Shown: positions 40,966 through 50,023, numbered from the stretch's first letter. The stretch is DNA of 64,000 nt from Telluria sp042683405 (GCF_042683405.1 NZ_JBHUJS010000002.1:62001-126000), one strand, 5' to 3'. Made by a program: numbers and translations. Notes: generated by a model not told the origin, from the sequence alone.

Positions 40966-41694
40966 CTACCGGACCAGCGAACGGACCTTCTGGTAGCCGG
41001 AGCGGCTGACGGGGACCACGGTACCATCCTTGAGCACCGCCTGGTGCGTGTCCTTGGTGGCCTGCTCGATGCGGCTGACCCGCTCGATATTGACGATGTA
41101 GGAGCGGTGGATGCGCACGAAGCAGCCCGGATCGAGCTGGCTCTCCAACTCCGACAGGCGCTGGTTCTTGAGGTAGGAGCGCCCCTCGGCATGGATCTCC
41201 ACGTAGTCGTCCTGCGCGACGATCATGTCCACCTTGCCCGCGGCGATCACGTGGACCCTGGCGCCGTCGCGGATCAGCACGCGCTCCAGCGGCGCGCTGC
41301 GCGCGGCTGCCTGTTTTGCCATCTCCTCCGCCGGTTGCGTTTCCCCGAGGCCGGCGCGCGCGTGCGCCAGCGCCTGGTCGAAGCGCTGCTGGCTGAACGG
41401 CTTGAGCAGGTAGTCCACGGCATGGATCTCGAAGGCCTTGAGCGCGTACTGGTCGTAGGCGGTGACGAACACATAGCGCGGCTTGCTGCCGGCCAGCTCC
41501 ACCACCTCGAATCCATCCAGCTTGGGCATCTGGATGTCGAGGAACACCAGGTCCGGCTCCAGCTCCGTGATTGCCTTGACCGCCTCGAACCCGTTGGCGC
41601 ATTCGGCCACGATCTCCACGCCCGCATGGGGGCGCAGGAATTCGCGCACGACACCGCGCGCCAGCTCTTCGTCGTCGACTATGATGACCCGCAC
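40966..41694 (-). CDS. LytTR-family response regulator
   Basis: 242-aa response regulator with a receiver domain (DDEEL acidic pocket, phospho-acceptor Asp in LVFLDIQMPK, and LKPF lysine) and a C-terminal LytTR DNA-binding domain (VEIHAEGRSYLKNQRLSELESQLDPGCFVRIHRSYIVNI). The start is GTG 41694, preceded by GGAGGGGAG inside the end of the kinase gene; no suitable ATG exists. It is the output of the four-gene operon and probably controls envelope genes. Confidence 0.9.
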   Translation of the reverse strand: MRVIIVDDEELARGVVREFLRPHAGVEIVAECANGFEAVKAITELEPDLVFLDIQMPKLDGFEVVELAGSKPRYVFVTAYDQYALKAFEIHAVDYLLKPFSQQRFDQALAHARAGLGETQPAEEMAKQAAARSAPLERVLIRDGARVHVIAAGKVDMIVAQDDYVEIHAEGRSYLKNQRLSELESQLDPGCFVRIHRSYIVNIERVSRIEQATKDTHQAVLKDGTVVPVSRSGYQKVRSLVR

Positions 41695-41695
41695 T

Positions 41696-42754
41696 TCACT
41701 CCCCTCCGGTTTCCGCGGGCAGAGCCAGCTCCACCCTGAATCTGTTGTGTTCCTGGGACCAGTGCACGCTGGCCTGGTGTTCGTAGGCGGCGGCCAGCCG
41801 CTTGCGCACATTGGTCAGGCCAATGCCTTTCCCGCTGACCGGCGGCGCGTCGGCGTCCACATCGTTTTCGACTGCCACCCGCAGGATGGAGCCGACGCGG
41901 CGCGCATGCACGCTGACCGTACCGCCTTCCGGCAGCGAGCCGATGCCGTGCTTCACCGCGTTCTCCACCAGCGGCTGCAGGATCATCGGGGGCAGCAGGC
42001 AGGGCCGCGCGTCGTCATCGATGTCCAGCCGGACGCCGAGGCGCTGGCCGAACCGCACCTTCTCGATGGCGAGGAAGTGGTTGACCAGCGTGGCCTCGTC
42101 CGCCAGCGTGACCTTGCGGTGCGCTTCCAGCCCGAGGCTGTGGCGGAAGAAGTCCGACAGCTGCAAGGTCATCTCGCGCGCCCGCTTCGGGTCCACCGAG
42201 GTCAGCGCGCTAATCGAATTGAGGCTGTTGAACAGGAAGTGCGGGTCGATCTGGGTGCGCAGCATGCGCAGTTCCGCGTCCTGCGCCATCAGCTTGGACT
42301 GCATTTCGCGCCGTTCCGCCGTGCGGCTGCGCTCGAATTCGTTAAGCAGGTAGTTCGCCATGGCCGACAGCACGTACAGCGCGATCCCGATGCCGAACAC
42401 CACGGCCCGCATCGGCCTGGTGATCGCAATGCCGACGCCGCCGGAGGCCAGCACCTCGTTCCATGCCATCACCGCCGCGGTCCAGGCGCCCGCCGCCATG
42501 ATCGAGGACACCGCCAGCACGCCGAGCAGCCGCAGCGAAGGCGATCCGGCCAGCGGGAAGGCGCGGCACAGGTAGTAGGCTGAAAAGCCGGCCGCGAACG
42601 CATAGACCAGCGCGGCGGGAACTGCAAGCGCAATCGCGTTCGGCCACGCGGCGCCGGTGGCGCCCACCACGAGGGCGGACAGCACCAGCCCGAGCACCAG
42701 CCATACCCCCAGGTACAGCGTGGCACCGCGCCGCGAGGCGAACGGACCGGACAT
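41696..42754 (-). CDS. LytS/YehU-type sensor histidine kinase
   Basis: 352-aa membrane kinase with four predicted transmembrane helices in residues 10-140, a short cytoplasmic coiled coil, and the His-kinase segment QIDPHFLFNSLNSISAL (phospho-acceptor His) followed by an ATP-binding domain with LQPLVENAVKHGI and GKGIGLTNVRKRL. It has no periplasmic sensor domain, so it likely senses membrane state or works with the LiaF-like protein. Its ATG overlaps the upstream stop (TGATG) and it is coupled to the response regulator. Confidence 0.9.
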   Translation of the reverse strand: MSGPFASRRGATLYLGVWLVLGLVLSALVVGATGAAWPNAIALAVPAALVYAFAAGFSAYYLCRAFPLAGSPSLRLLGVLAVSSIMAAGAWTAAVMAWNEVLASGGVGIAITRPMRAVVFGIGIALYVLSAMANYLLNEFERSRTAERREMQSKLMAQDAELRMLRTQIDPHFLFNSLNSISALTSVDPKRAREMTLQLSDFFRHSLGLEAHRKVTLADEATLVNHFLAIEKVRFGQRLGVRLDIDDDARPCLLPPMILQPLVENAVKHGIGSLPEGGTVSVHARRVGSILRVAVENDVDADAPPVSGKGIGLTNVRKRLAAAYEHQASVHWSQEHNRFRVELALPAETGGE

Positions 42755-43479
42755 CAGTTACGTACCTCGACACCGGACATGATGGCGTAGCCGCTGATGA
42801 CCAGGCGCTTGCCCGCGCCGGCCGGCGAGGCGGTCTTCTCTTCGAACGCGGCCATGATCGGGGTCCCGCGCAGCACTACCGTCCAGTCGGGCGGGACGCG
42901 CAGCGTGATGCCGCCCATGACGGCGAAGACGCGGATCTCGGCGTCGCTGACGATCGACGCTTCGCGCAGGTCCAGCTCGCAGCCGCCCATGAAGGTGGTC
43001 ACATGGCCGCCACGGAAGTCCTTCGAGACGATGCGGCGCTCGATCCCGCCCAGCGCGGCGGTCAGGTCGATGACCGAGTCGGCGTCGCCCTCCGCCGGGG
43101 AGGCGGTGCGCTGGAACACGGCTGCCTGGGTGCCGTTCTCGCCGCGGTTGCGCAGGGCGTTGTACACCACTGCGCCGCCCACCGCCATCACCAGCACCGG
43201 CCAGATGGTGCGCCAGCCAAAGTAGATGTAGCCCATGTGCCGCAGCGTGAGCATCACGCCGATCGCAATCAGGATGCCGCCGAAGACCCGGCCGCCGGTG
43301 TCGTGGCTGTCATACAGCTTGAGCACGCCGACCAGGATGAACATCATCGGCCAGAAGCGGAACATGTCGTTGATCTCGAAGATGTTCAGGTTATCGAGCA
43401 GGAACAGCAGTCCCATGCCGATCACGACCAGGCCCAGGATGACCTGCGCGGGCAGGCGCTTGTTGATATCGTCACTCAT
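42754..43479 (-). CDS. LiaF-like transmembrane protein
   Basis: 241-aa protein with four hydrophobic segments in residues 10-105 (DUF5668-like) and a C-terminal beta-rich domain (VIDLTAALGGIERRIVSKDFRGGHVTTFMGGCELDLREA) matching the cell-wall-active antibiotic response LiaF-like domain. In Firmicutes LiaF represses LiaS kinase. Here it lies directly before a kinase gene and should modulate it. Role by analogy only. Confidence 0.85.
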   Translation of the reverse strand: MSDDINKRLPAQVILGLVVIGMGLLFLLDNLNIFEINDMFRFWPMMFILVGVLKLYDSHDTGGRVFGGILIAIGVMLTLRHMGYIYFGWRTIWPVLVMAVGGAVVYNALRNRGENGTQAAVFQRTASPAEGDADSVIDLTAALGGIERRIVSKDFRGGHVTTFMGGCELDLREASIVSDAEIRVFAVMGGITLRVPPDWTVVLRGTPIMAAFEEKTASPAGAGKRLVISGYAIMSGVEVRN

Positions 43480-43843
43480 GGCTGATTCCTTTCTTGTCCA
43501 ATGCGCGTTTTTCGAGGAATGGCTTGATCACCATGATCAGGCCGCCGGCAATGAGCAGCAGGGGCCAGCTGTTCCTGAAGGTCAGGTCGAAGCGGTCGTC
43601 GAATACCGCAAACAGCCAGGTGCCCACGAATACCATCCACAGTCCGCCCGTGAATTCGCCTGGCGTCGGCGACGCGATCATGCGCGTCAGGCCGATGAAG
43701 ACGATAATCAGCGGCCAATATTGCCACATGTCATGAATGTTCAGGAAGTCCATGCGGTCGAGCAGGAAGACTGCGCCGACCACGATCAGGACCAGGCCCC
43801 AGACGACCTGCTTTCTCCATTGATTTGACGTTCCGTTGTTCAC
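43472..43843 (-). CDS. LiaI/DUF5668-like small membrane protein
   Basis: 123-aa protein with about four hydrophobic stretches and a motif set (VLIVVGAVFLLDRMDFLNIHDMWQYWPLIIVFIGLTRM) parallel to the next gene, pointing to an internal duplication. GTG 43843 is chosen because GGGAGGGC lies five bases upstream; the longer open frame has no conserved start. It overlaps the LiaF-like gene by 8 bases and heads the operon. Confidence 0.8.
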   Translation of the reverse strand: MNNGTSNQWRKQVVWGLVLIVVGAVFLLDRMDFLNIHDMWQYWPLIIVFIGLTRMIASPTPGEFTGGLWMVFVGTWLFAVFDDRFDLTFRNSWPLLLIAGGLIMVIKPFLEKRALDKKGISHE

Positions 43844-44000
43844 CTTGCCCTCCCGTTGAAAGAATGAGCACAGCTTAGCGGGGTGTAAGCGCGGAAGAAA
43901 CCGGATTTCGGTGAGTTGCGGACGGGGGGCGGTGAATGCCGAAGAAATCGGCGGGTGGCGGGCGGGGCAGGAAGCGTCTGCCTTGTGCTGCAATAAAACC

Positions 44001-44030
44001 GGGGACGGTCCCCGGCAGGGACGGTCCCCT
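44001..44030. repeat. Tandem GGGGAC-type palindromes
   Basis: GGGGACGGTCCCC is followed by GGCA and GGGACGGTCCCCT, giving two adjacent palindromes just after the stop of the 58-aa gene. May end transcription of that gene; no T-run present. Confidence 0.55.
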
Positions 44031-44044
44031 CGGTGTACCCGTGC

Positions 44045-44221
44045 TTACGCGGGCTGGACGACGACGATCGGAACCTGGTGGTTCTTGATCGCGTTGCGGT
44101 ACTTGGACTTGGCGATCGCCTGCTTGATCGCTTCGCGTGCGATGTTGGTCTTGCGGATGTCCTTCTTCTCCTGCTTGCTGCGCTGGTGCGCTTCATCCTT
44201 GTTGCCGATGCGCTTGGTCAT
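44045..44221 (-). CDS. Small basic protein, 58 aa
   Basis: Strongly basic Lys/Arg-rich helical protein (MTKRIGNKDEAHQRSKQE..., core KTNIAREAIKQAIAKSKYRNAIKNH) ending in VPIVVVQPA. The second ATG at 44221 is chosen because the AACAGGAGA site is seven bases upstream of it but only one base from an earlier in-frame ATG at 44227. Such composition suggests nucleic-acid binding. Family not recognised with confidence. Confidence 0.65.
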   Translation of the reverse strand: MTKRIGNKDEAHQRSKQEKKDIRKTNIAREAIKQAIAKSKYRNAIKNHQVPIVVVQPA

Positions 44222-44334
44222 TCTCATTCTCCTGTTGCGTTAGGTCCTTCGATTATTGAATGCGCGCCGGAGGCGCAAAAATAGGACTGCGTGCGCTGTG
44301 CGTGTAGGATTCGGACGATTCGAAGAGGCGGACG

Positions 44335-44361
44335 AAAAAAAAGCGGCGCAGCCGCCGCTTG
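44335..44361 (-). terminator. Intrinsic terminator after the 52-aa gene
   Basis: On the minus strand AAGCGGCGG and CGCCGCTT form a stem with a short GCTG-containing loop, then eight T residues. Confidence 0.85.
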
Positions 44362-44411
44362 TCCTGCCGTGCCACCGGCCAGGCGCGGCACGCGCGCCTG
44401 GTCCCGGCTGC

Positions 44412-44570
44412 TTACGACCGGCTCAGCGAAGGCTTGAACTCCTGCGTCGTCAATCCCCATCCCAGCTGGCGCCGGATTTCCTCCGGCGTCGGCGGCGGAC
44501 GCTTGTCGCGCGTGCGCTGCTCGAGGTAGGCCCGGACGACCTGCTTCGGTGGATTGGTAACGTTGGACAT
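44412..44570 (-). CDS. Small hypothetical protein, 52 aa
   Basis: Short soluble protein (MSNVTNPPKQVVRAYLEQRT..., ending PEEIRRQLGWGLTTQEFKPSLSRS). ATG 44570 is supported by GCGGAGG eight bases upstream, and a strong terminator follows the stop, so it is a real transcription unit. The sequence is Arg/Pro-rich with no recognised motif. Function unknown. Confidence 0.65.
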   Translation of the reverse strand: MSNVTNPPKQVVRAYLEQRTRDKRPPPTPEEIRRQLGWGLTTQEFKPSLSRS

Positions 44571-44752
44571 CACGACCTCCGCTTCTGAATTTGGTGCCGA
44601 TCCTTGAGGCGACCGGCTCACCTGTCGAGTGCGCATTCCACGGTCTTTTTATATTCGCATGGCGCCTCACTCACACGACTCCATCATAAGGCCGCAACGA
44701 TCACTTAACCGTTCGTTGCCGCACGTAGGGCGCTCTATTGCGGAGCGTGCGC

Positions 44753-44786
44753 TTGTCCGACAACGGCGAACGGGGCTGTCGGACAA
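44753..44786. repeat. Perfect 10-bp inverted repeat in a 318-base gap
   Basis: TTGTCCGACA and TGTCGGACAA are exact reverse complements with a 14-base spacer. They lie in the gap 44571-44888 between the 52-aa gene and the receptor terminator. No gene is visible in this gap. Could be an operator, a small-RNA hairpin or a repeat. Confidence 0.6.
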
Positions 44787-44831
44787 TACCTCATCCGTCG
44801 CTTGCGCACAGGCCGCTCCGCGCGCGCGGAA

Positions 44832-44871
44832 CAAAAAAAAACGGGGCAGGCGCTTGCGCGGCCTGCCCCGT
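44832..44871 (-). terminator. Intrinsic terminator of the TonB-dependent receptor
   Basis: On the minus strand ACGGGGCAGGC pairs with GCCTGCCCCGT and is followed by nine T residues, 17 bases after the receptor stop. Confidence 0.92.
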
Positions 44872-44888
44872 CCATCAAGCTACAAGGA

Positions 44889-47855
44889 TCAGAACTTGTA
44901 CTTGAGGTTCAGGTAGTACTGGCGGCCGGAGACGTCCAGCTTCTGCTGCTCTTCTTCGCTGTAGCGATAGTAGGCGCGCTTCACGTTGGTCAGATTGGTC
45001 GCATCGAAGGTCAACACCCATTTCGGGTTGAGGTACCAGCTCATGTTGAACGCCAGCGTCGTGACCGGAGCGGCCATCGTCGGCGCGGTCGGCATCAGCT
45101 GACCGTTGATGGTGACCAGACCCTGGCTGTTCGCGTTTGGCGGAGGCGCAGTGCTGGTGTTCACGTACTCGCTGCGGTAGTTCGCCACCAGGCGAGCCGA
45201 CACGTGCTCGTTCTCGAAGTAGGCGCCGACGTTGGCGGCCCATTCGGACGCACCGACCAGCGGACGGCCATCGTCCACGTCGGTCTTGGCGCGGCTGACG
45301 TTCGAGGTGAAGCCGAACGGCGTATCGCCGATCGCCTGGTCGTACTGGATCTCGATGCCGCGCACTTTCGCGCCCTGGTTCGAAGCCGAGTTCACCGCGA
45401 AGGTCTTGACCTGGTTGTCGCGCGAATCGAACAGGTCGACCCGGTTGGAGCCGGCGACACCGGTCTTCACGTAGCCGTCGATGTCCGAGTAGAACACGTT
45501 CACGCCCACCATCGAACGCGGAGCGAAGTACCATGCCCACAGCGCGTCGAAGTTGGTCGCGTTCAGCGGCTTCAGGTCTGGGTTCGGGCCGGTGACCGTG
45601 CAGGCGCTATCGGTACAGGTTGGCGTACCGTAGCCGGCGCCCAGGATGTTGTAGTTCTGGCGGCCGATGGTCTTGTTCGCGGCGAAGCGGACCTGCATCT
45701 GGTCGTTCATCTCGTACAGGACGTTCACGCTTGGCAGCCAGTCGTTGAAGGTCTTGCTGGTCGCGGTCTTGTAGTACATGACGCCGGTGCGGTTCGGGAA
45801 CGGCACGCCGTCGTAGTACTGCACGCCGTCGCTGGCGGTGGTGATCGCGCCAGGCACGGCCGCGCAAGGGATCGCCGGCTTGCCCGGTTCGGTGCGCTCG
45901 CACAGGCCGACCGGGATCGGGCTAGGAATCAGCGCGTTGACCTGGGTGCGGACGAAGCGCAGGCCGACGTTACCCGACCACTTGCCGCTTTCCATGTTGG
46001 CCATCAGGTAGGTCGAGGTCTGGCGCTCGCGCATGTCCAGCTCGGACGACACGCGGCGCTCCCAATCCGCGGTGGTCGGCTTGTAGTTGGCGTTGAAGTA
46101 GTTCTTCAGCGTCTCCGGGGTCAGCGTCCAGCTGGTGTTATCCCAGCCGGCCGGGCCATCCAGGCCGTCGCCGAAATCGGACGGGAACGGGATGTAGTTG
46201 CTGCTGTCCGGTGCGTTGGTCGCCAGCGCGCCGGTCTTCATCTGCGGGAAGCGGCGCGCGCTGTCGCGGCGGTGGTCGGCGTAGCGCACGCCGGCTTCCA
46301 GCGACTGGAACATGCCCTTCTCGAGCGCGTATTCGAAGTCGAACTGGGCGCTGTGTTCCTTGTCGGTGGTCTTCACGCCGGAGGCGGCGCGGCCGGTCAG
46401 CACGTAGCCGCTGCCGTCCGGGTTGCGGCCAGGGACGTTCGGGCCGGTGCCCATGTACTGCACGTAAGGCGCGTCGTGCAGGTCGCCCAGGCGGTAGGAG
46501 ACGCCGGTGCCGTAGCGGGTGTAGGTCAGGCCCTGGTCGCGGCCGGTCTGGCCGACACCGCGGGTGATCGAGAACAGCGACTTGACGGTCAGGTCCTGGT
46601 TGATGCGATACTTGGTGTCGAGGTCCAGGAACGAGCTGGTGGCCTCGGCGCCATCGCGGTATGCGCCTTCGGTCTCGCCGATGTACTGCGGCGGCACGCC
46701 GTTCGCGTACACGATATCGGCGGCCTTCAGCACCTTCAGCTTGTGGCCGTACATGGTGGTCTCTTCGACGATCACCGGGTTCTTGATCTGTGCGAACACC
46801 TGTTCGCCGTTCGCGCCGACGGTCGGCGCGGCGCCGCCCTGCACGCCACCGCGGCCGCGCAGCATGCTGAACATCGCGCCCGCGTTCAGGCGGCCGAAGT
46901 TGTTTGCCTTCATACCGGAGTGGAAGCCGGTCATGGTCATGTCGAGGTCTGCGTTCGGCTTGAACTGCATCGAGAACATGCCACCCTTGCGGTCACGCAC
47001 GCTCTCCACGAATTCGGTCGACATCGAGCCGGGAATACGCACGCCCTGCAGGTCCGACGCCTTGTAGCCGGTGCCGGCCAGCGATTCGTCGGTGATGCCC
47101 TTCATGGTGGCCAGGTCGATCTGGTCCCAGCCGCTGCCGCCCACATAGGCGAAGCGCGAGGCCGAGTCGCGGCGCACATAGCGCTTTTCCTTGAAGCCCT
47201 GGACGATGATGCCGAAGGTGTTCGCTTCGTTCTTCCAGTTGACGGTGGCCTGCATGTCAGGCGCCGCCTTGCCCGGCAGGTCCGCGTACGCGACGCCGGT
47301 GCTGATCATGCCGCCCAGGCGCTCTTTCTGCGCCAGCGGCTTGCGGGTGGTGACGTTGATGGTGCCGGCCAGGCCGCCGTCGACGATGTTCGCCTGCGAG
47401 GTCTTGTAGACCAGCGCCTGGTTCAGCACGGACGAAGGCATCAGCGACAGGCTGGTCGAACGGCTGCTCGACAGCTGGTCGGCGAAGTACCAGTCGCCGC
47501 CGGAGACGGTGTGGCCGTTGAACAGGATCAGGGTCATGTCCGGATTGGTGCCGCGCATCGCGACCTTTTCCGCTTCGTCGTAGTCGGTACGCACGGCCAC
47601 GCCGGCGAGGCGTTGCAGCGAGTCGGCCAGGTTCTTGTCCGGCATCTTGCCGACGTCTTCGGCCGTGATGACCTCGACGTTGGCGGTGGCGTCCTTCTTG
47701 ACGCTCAGCGACTTGGCCATCGAAGCGCGGATGCCGCTGACTTCGACGGTCTGGACGGGTGCGTCAGGCGCGGTTTGCGCTGCAACGGGAAGTGCGTAAA
47801 GCGCCAGCATTGCCATTGAAACGGCAGCGGCGCCCGGGGTTTTCCGAAAACTCAT
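44889..47855 (-). CDS. TonB-dependent outer-membrane receptor
   Basis: 988-aa receptor with signal peptide (MSFRKTPGAAAVSMAMLALY, cleavage near VAAQ), plug domain starting EVSGIRASMAKSLSVKK and a beta-barrel ending in the terminal phenylalanine KYKF. The plug motif VITAEDVGKMPDKNLADSLQRLAGVAV places it in the Xanthomonas/Caulobacter-type family often used for carbohydrates and other large substrates. ATG 47855 has AGGAGAC just upstream. A Fur-like site lies upstream, so iron control is possible. The substrate cannot be read from sequence. Confidence 0.93.
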   Translation of the reverse strand: MSFRKTPGAAAVSMAMLALYALPVAAQTAPDAPVQTVEVSGIRASMAKSLSVKKDATANVEVITAEDVGKMPDKNLADSLQRLAGVAVRTDYDEAEKVAMRGTNPDMTLILFNGHTVSGGDWYFADQLSSSRSTSLSLMPSSVLNQALVYKTSQANIVDGGLAGTINVTTRKPLAQKERLGGMISTGVAYADLPGKAAPDMQATVNWKNEANTFGIIVQGFKEKRYVRRDSASRFAYVGGSGWDQIDLATMKGITDESLAGTGYKASDLQGVRIPGSMSTEFVESVRDRKGGMFSMQFKPNADLDMTMTGFHSGMKANNFGRLNAGAMFSMLRGRGGVQGGAAPTVGANGEQVFAQIKNPVIVEETTMYGHKLKVLKAADIVYANGVPPQYIGETEGAYRDGAEATSSFLDLDTKYRINQDLTVKSLFSITRGVGQTGRDQGLTYTRYGTGVSYRLGDLHDAPYVQYMGTGPNVPGRNPDGSGYVLTGRAASGVKTTDKEHSAQFDFEYALEKGMFQSLEAGVRYADHRRDSARRFPQMKTGALATNAPDSSNYIPFPSDFGDGLDGPAGWDNTSWTLTPETLKNYFNANYKPTTADWERRVSSELDMRERQTSTYLMANMESGKWSGNVGLRFVRTQVNALIPSPIPVGLCERTEPGKPAIPCAAVPGAITTASDGVQYYDGVPFPNRTGVMYYKTATSKTFNDWLPSVNVLYEMNDQMQVRFAANKTIGRQNYNILGAGYGTPTCTDSACTVTGPNPDLKPLNATNFDALWAWYFAPRSMVGVNVFYSDIDGYVKTGVAGSNRVDLFDSRDNQVKTFAVNSASNQGAKVRGIEIQYDQAIGDTPFGFTSNVSRAKTDVDDGRPLVGASEWAANVGAYFENEHVSARLVANYRSEYVNTSTAPPPNANSQGLVTINGQLMPTAPTMAAPVTTLAFNMSWYLNPKWVLTFDATNLTNVKRAYYRYSEEEQQKLDVSGRQYYLNLKYKF

Positions 47856-47932
47856 TTTGTCTCCTGGATCGGTATAGAGGGTGGGATGCCGGACTGATGC
47901 CAGCGTCGGCGCGAGTATTGATGAGTTCGGGA

Positions 47933-47951
47933 GGGAATGATAATGACAACA
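47933..47951. promoter_or_regulatory. Possible Fur box upstream of the receptor
   Basis: GGGAATGATAATGACAACA matches 12 of 19 positions of the classic Fur box GATAATGATAATCATTATC, including an unbroken AATGATAAT core. It lies about 80 bases before the receptor start. Moderate support only. Confidence 0.4.
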
Positions 47952-48070
47952 ATGTTTCGACTCATAACCCCGCTTTATATCCAAATTGATGTGAATTTAT
48001 TCATTGGGAATATTAATTAGCTTTAAACGGCCGGGCGCACTAGCGTGGACGTTTTTTCACCCGGAATTTT

Positions 48071-48994
48071 ATGAAACGCTTCGCCCCTCTCCTGATCGCA
48101 GCGGCCCTGGCCGGCTGCGCCGTGCAGCCTGCAAAAGTCGAGACCGTGCAGCCATTGAGCATGGAACAGCTGCTAAAAAAGCAGATCTATCAAATGACGC
48201 CGCAGGAAGTGCACCGCTATATCGCGCACATGCAGCAAGCCGAACCGGACCTGCGCAAGCGCATCGCGGCGATCGGCCGGCAGAATATCGGGCAGCCGTA
48301 TGTACTGAATCTGCTGGGCGAGTACCCGTTCGAGCTGCACGATACCCTGCCGATGTTCAGCCTCACGCACAGCGATTGTGTTGTTTTTGCGGAGCATACC
48401 TACGCGATGGCGCTGTCCAAATCGTGGGAAGAATTCTTCTGGATGCTGCAGCGGATCCGCTACAAGGACGGCGTGATCGGCGTCGCCACGCGCAATCACT
48501 ACACCGAACAGGACTGGAACATCAATAATGGCTGGCTGGTCACGGACGTAACGGCGCAGCTGGGCGGCGACGCGACCGCCTCCTACCAGCTGACGGTGGA
48601 CCGCGAGCGCTTCCTGCGCACGCGCCACAACACCGAGGTCAAGATGCCGGTGCAGGTGAGCAACGAAGCCTACATCCCGACCGAGCGCATCGGCGAGGTG
48701 CTGGGCAAGCTGCAGGACGGCGACTTCGTCAACGTGATCTCGACCAAGGACGGCGGCTACTGGGCCTCGCACGTGGGCCTGATCGTCACGGCGCCAAATG
48801 GGCAGCGCATGTTCCTCAATTCGGCCGCGCCGATGGTGCGTGAAGAGACGTTCGACGCATTCGTGCTGCGCGTGCGCGAGCGCGATGCGCGCAATGGGCC
48901 GAACGGGCAGAAGCTGGCCGGCTTCAAGTTCCTGCGGTTGAACGACCAGGTGGTGGTGCCGCCGATGCTGCCGCAGCCGCGTCCCGGCAGCTGA
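48071..48994 (+). CDS. DUF1460 lipoprotein, amidase-like
   Basis: 307-aa lipoprotein with lipobox LAGC (Cys 16). The DUF1460 domain, related to NlpC/P60-type cysteine hydrolases, shows the probable catalytic Cys in THSDCVVFAEHT and His in ASHVGLIV. Likely an N-acetylmuramoyl-L-alanine amidase-like enzyme at the envelope; the target bond is unproven. ATG 48071 gives the signal directly. It stands alone between the receptor and EamA genes. Confidence 0.85.
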   Translation: MKRFAPLLIAAALAGCAVQPAKVETVQPLSMEQLLKKQIYQMTPQEVHRYIAHMQQAEPDLRKRIAAIGRQNIGQPYVLNLLGEYPFELHDTLPMFSLTHSDCVVFAEHTYAMALSKSWEEFFWMLQRIRYKDGVIGVATRNHYTEQDWNINNGWLVTDVTAQLGGDATASYQLTVDRERFLRTRHNTEVKMPVQVSNEAYIPTERIGEVLGKLQDGDFVNVISTKDGGYWASHVGLIVTAPNGQRMFLNSAAPMVREETFDAFVLRVRERDARNGPNGQKLAGFKFLRLNDQVVVPPMLPQPRPGS

Positions 48995-49020
48995 CACCCG
49001 GGACCTCCTGCCCGCCCGTT

Positions 49021-49095
49021 GGCGGAATCCGCCATGTTTTAGGCGATTCCGCCATCAAGGCCAGCGTCGGGGACATCCCCGCATGGCCTGTCCCC
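49021..49095. repeat. Two intergenic dyads before the EamA gene
   Basis: GGCGGAAT and ATTCCGCC (49021-49053) form one hairpin. GGGGACA and TGTCCCC (49069-49095) form a second, followed by TTCC as in other GGGGAC elements of the window. Neither has a T-run. Confidence 0.5.
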
Positions 49096-49120
49096 TTCCA
49101 TTCGGCTGTATCATGCGGCG

Positions 49121-50023
49121 ATGCCAGAACAGGAAGATAGGCGCCGGATCAGCCTCGTCCAGATCCACATTGCAGTGCTGCTTGCAAGCGGGGCCGGCCT
49201 GTTCGCCAAACTGGTCCCGGTCAGCCCGGTGGTGCTGACAGCGGGCCGCACCGCGTTCGGCAGCGTCGCGCTGCTGCTGTTTGCCCAGTTCACGCACGCA
49301 TCGCTGCGCCTTGGCAGCGCGCGCGACCTGCTCGCGATCCTGCTGTCGGGGCTCGTGCTGGCGATCCACTGGTTCACCTTCTTCCTGTCGATCCAGGCAT
49401 CGAGCGTGGCCATCGCGCTGCTGGCATTTGCGACCTTCCCCCTGTTTACGACCTTCCTCGAGCCGGCCATCGACGGCGTGCCGCTGCGGCGGGCGGATGT
49501 CCTGACCGCCGTCCTGGTGGCCGCCGGACTGGTGCTGGTCACGCCGAGCTTCGACATCGGCGACCGGATGACACAGGGACTGCTGTGGGGGATCGTCTCG
49601 GCGCTGGCGTTCGCGGTGCTATCGCTGATGAGCCGGACCTACTCGGGGCGCTATCCGGCGCCGGCGATCGCCTTCTACCAGCAGGGCTTTGCGGCCCTGT
49701 GCACCCTGCCGTTCGCGCTGCAATGGGACGGCACGATGAACTTGGGCGACCTGCGCGACCTGGCGATTCTTGGCGTCGTGTTCACCGCGCTGGTGCAGGG
49801 ACTGGTGGTGGCGAGCCTGCGGCAGCTGCGCGCGCAGACCGCGAGTGTCGTGTTCGGGCTGGAGCCGGTGTACGGGATCGTGCTGGCGTGGCTGGTGATC
49901 GGCGAGCAGCCCGGACTCCGGACGGTGGCGGGCGGCAGCCTGATATGCGGCGCGGTGCTGTGGGCCTCGTTCGCGCATCGCCCCGCGGCGCGGGCACCGT
50001 CGCCGGAGCGGTCCGTCTCCTGA
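49121..50023 (+). CDS. EamA-family (DMT) transporter
   Basis: 300-aa inner-membrane protein with ten hydrophobic segments forming two EamA repeats (residues about 12-140 and 150-285). It belongs to the drug/metabolite transporter superfamily, which exports amino acids and metabolites. The second repeat carries the typical EPVYGIVLAWLVIGEQ end motif. Substrate unknown. Confidence 0.9.
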   Translation: MPEQEDRRRISLVQIHIAVLLASGAGLFAKLVPVSPVVLTAGRTAFGSVALLLFAQFTHASLRLGSARDLLAILLSGLVLAIHWFTFFLSIQASSVAIALLAFATFPLFTTFLEPAIDGVPLRRADVLTAVLVAAGLVLVTPSFDIGDRMTQGLLWGIVSALAFAVLSLMSRTYSGRYPAPAIAFYQQGFAALCTLPFALQWDGTMNLGDLRDLAILGVVFTALVQGLVVASLRQLRAQTASVVFGLEPVYGIVLAWLVIGEQPGLRTVAGGSLICGAVLWASFAHRPAARAPSPERSVS

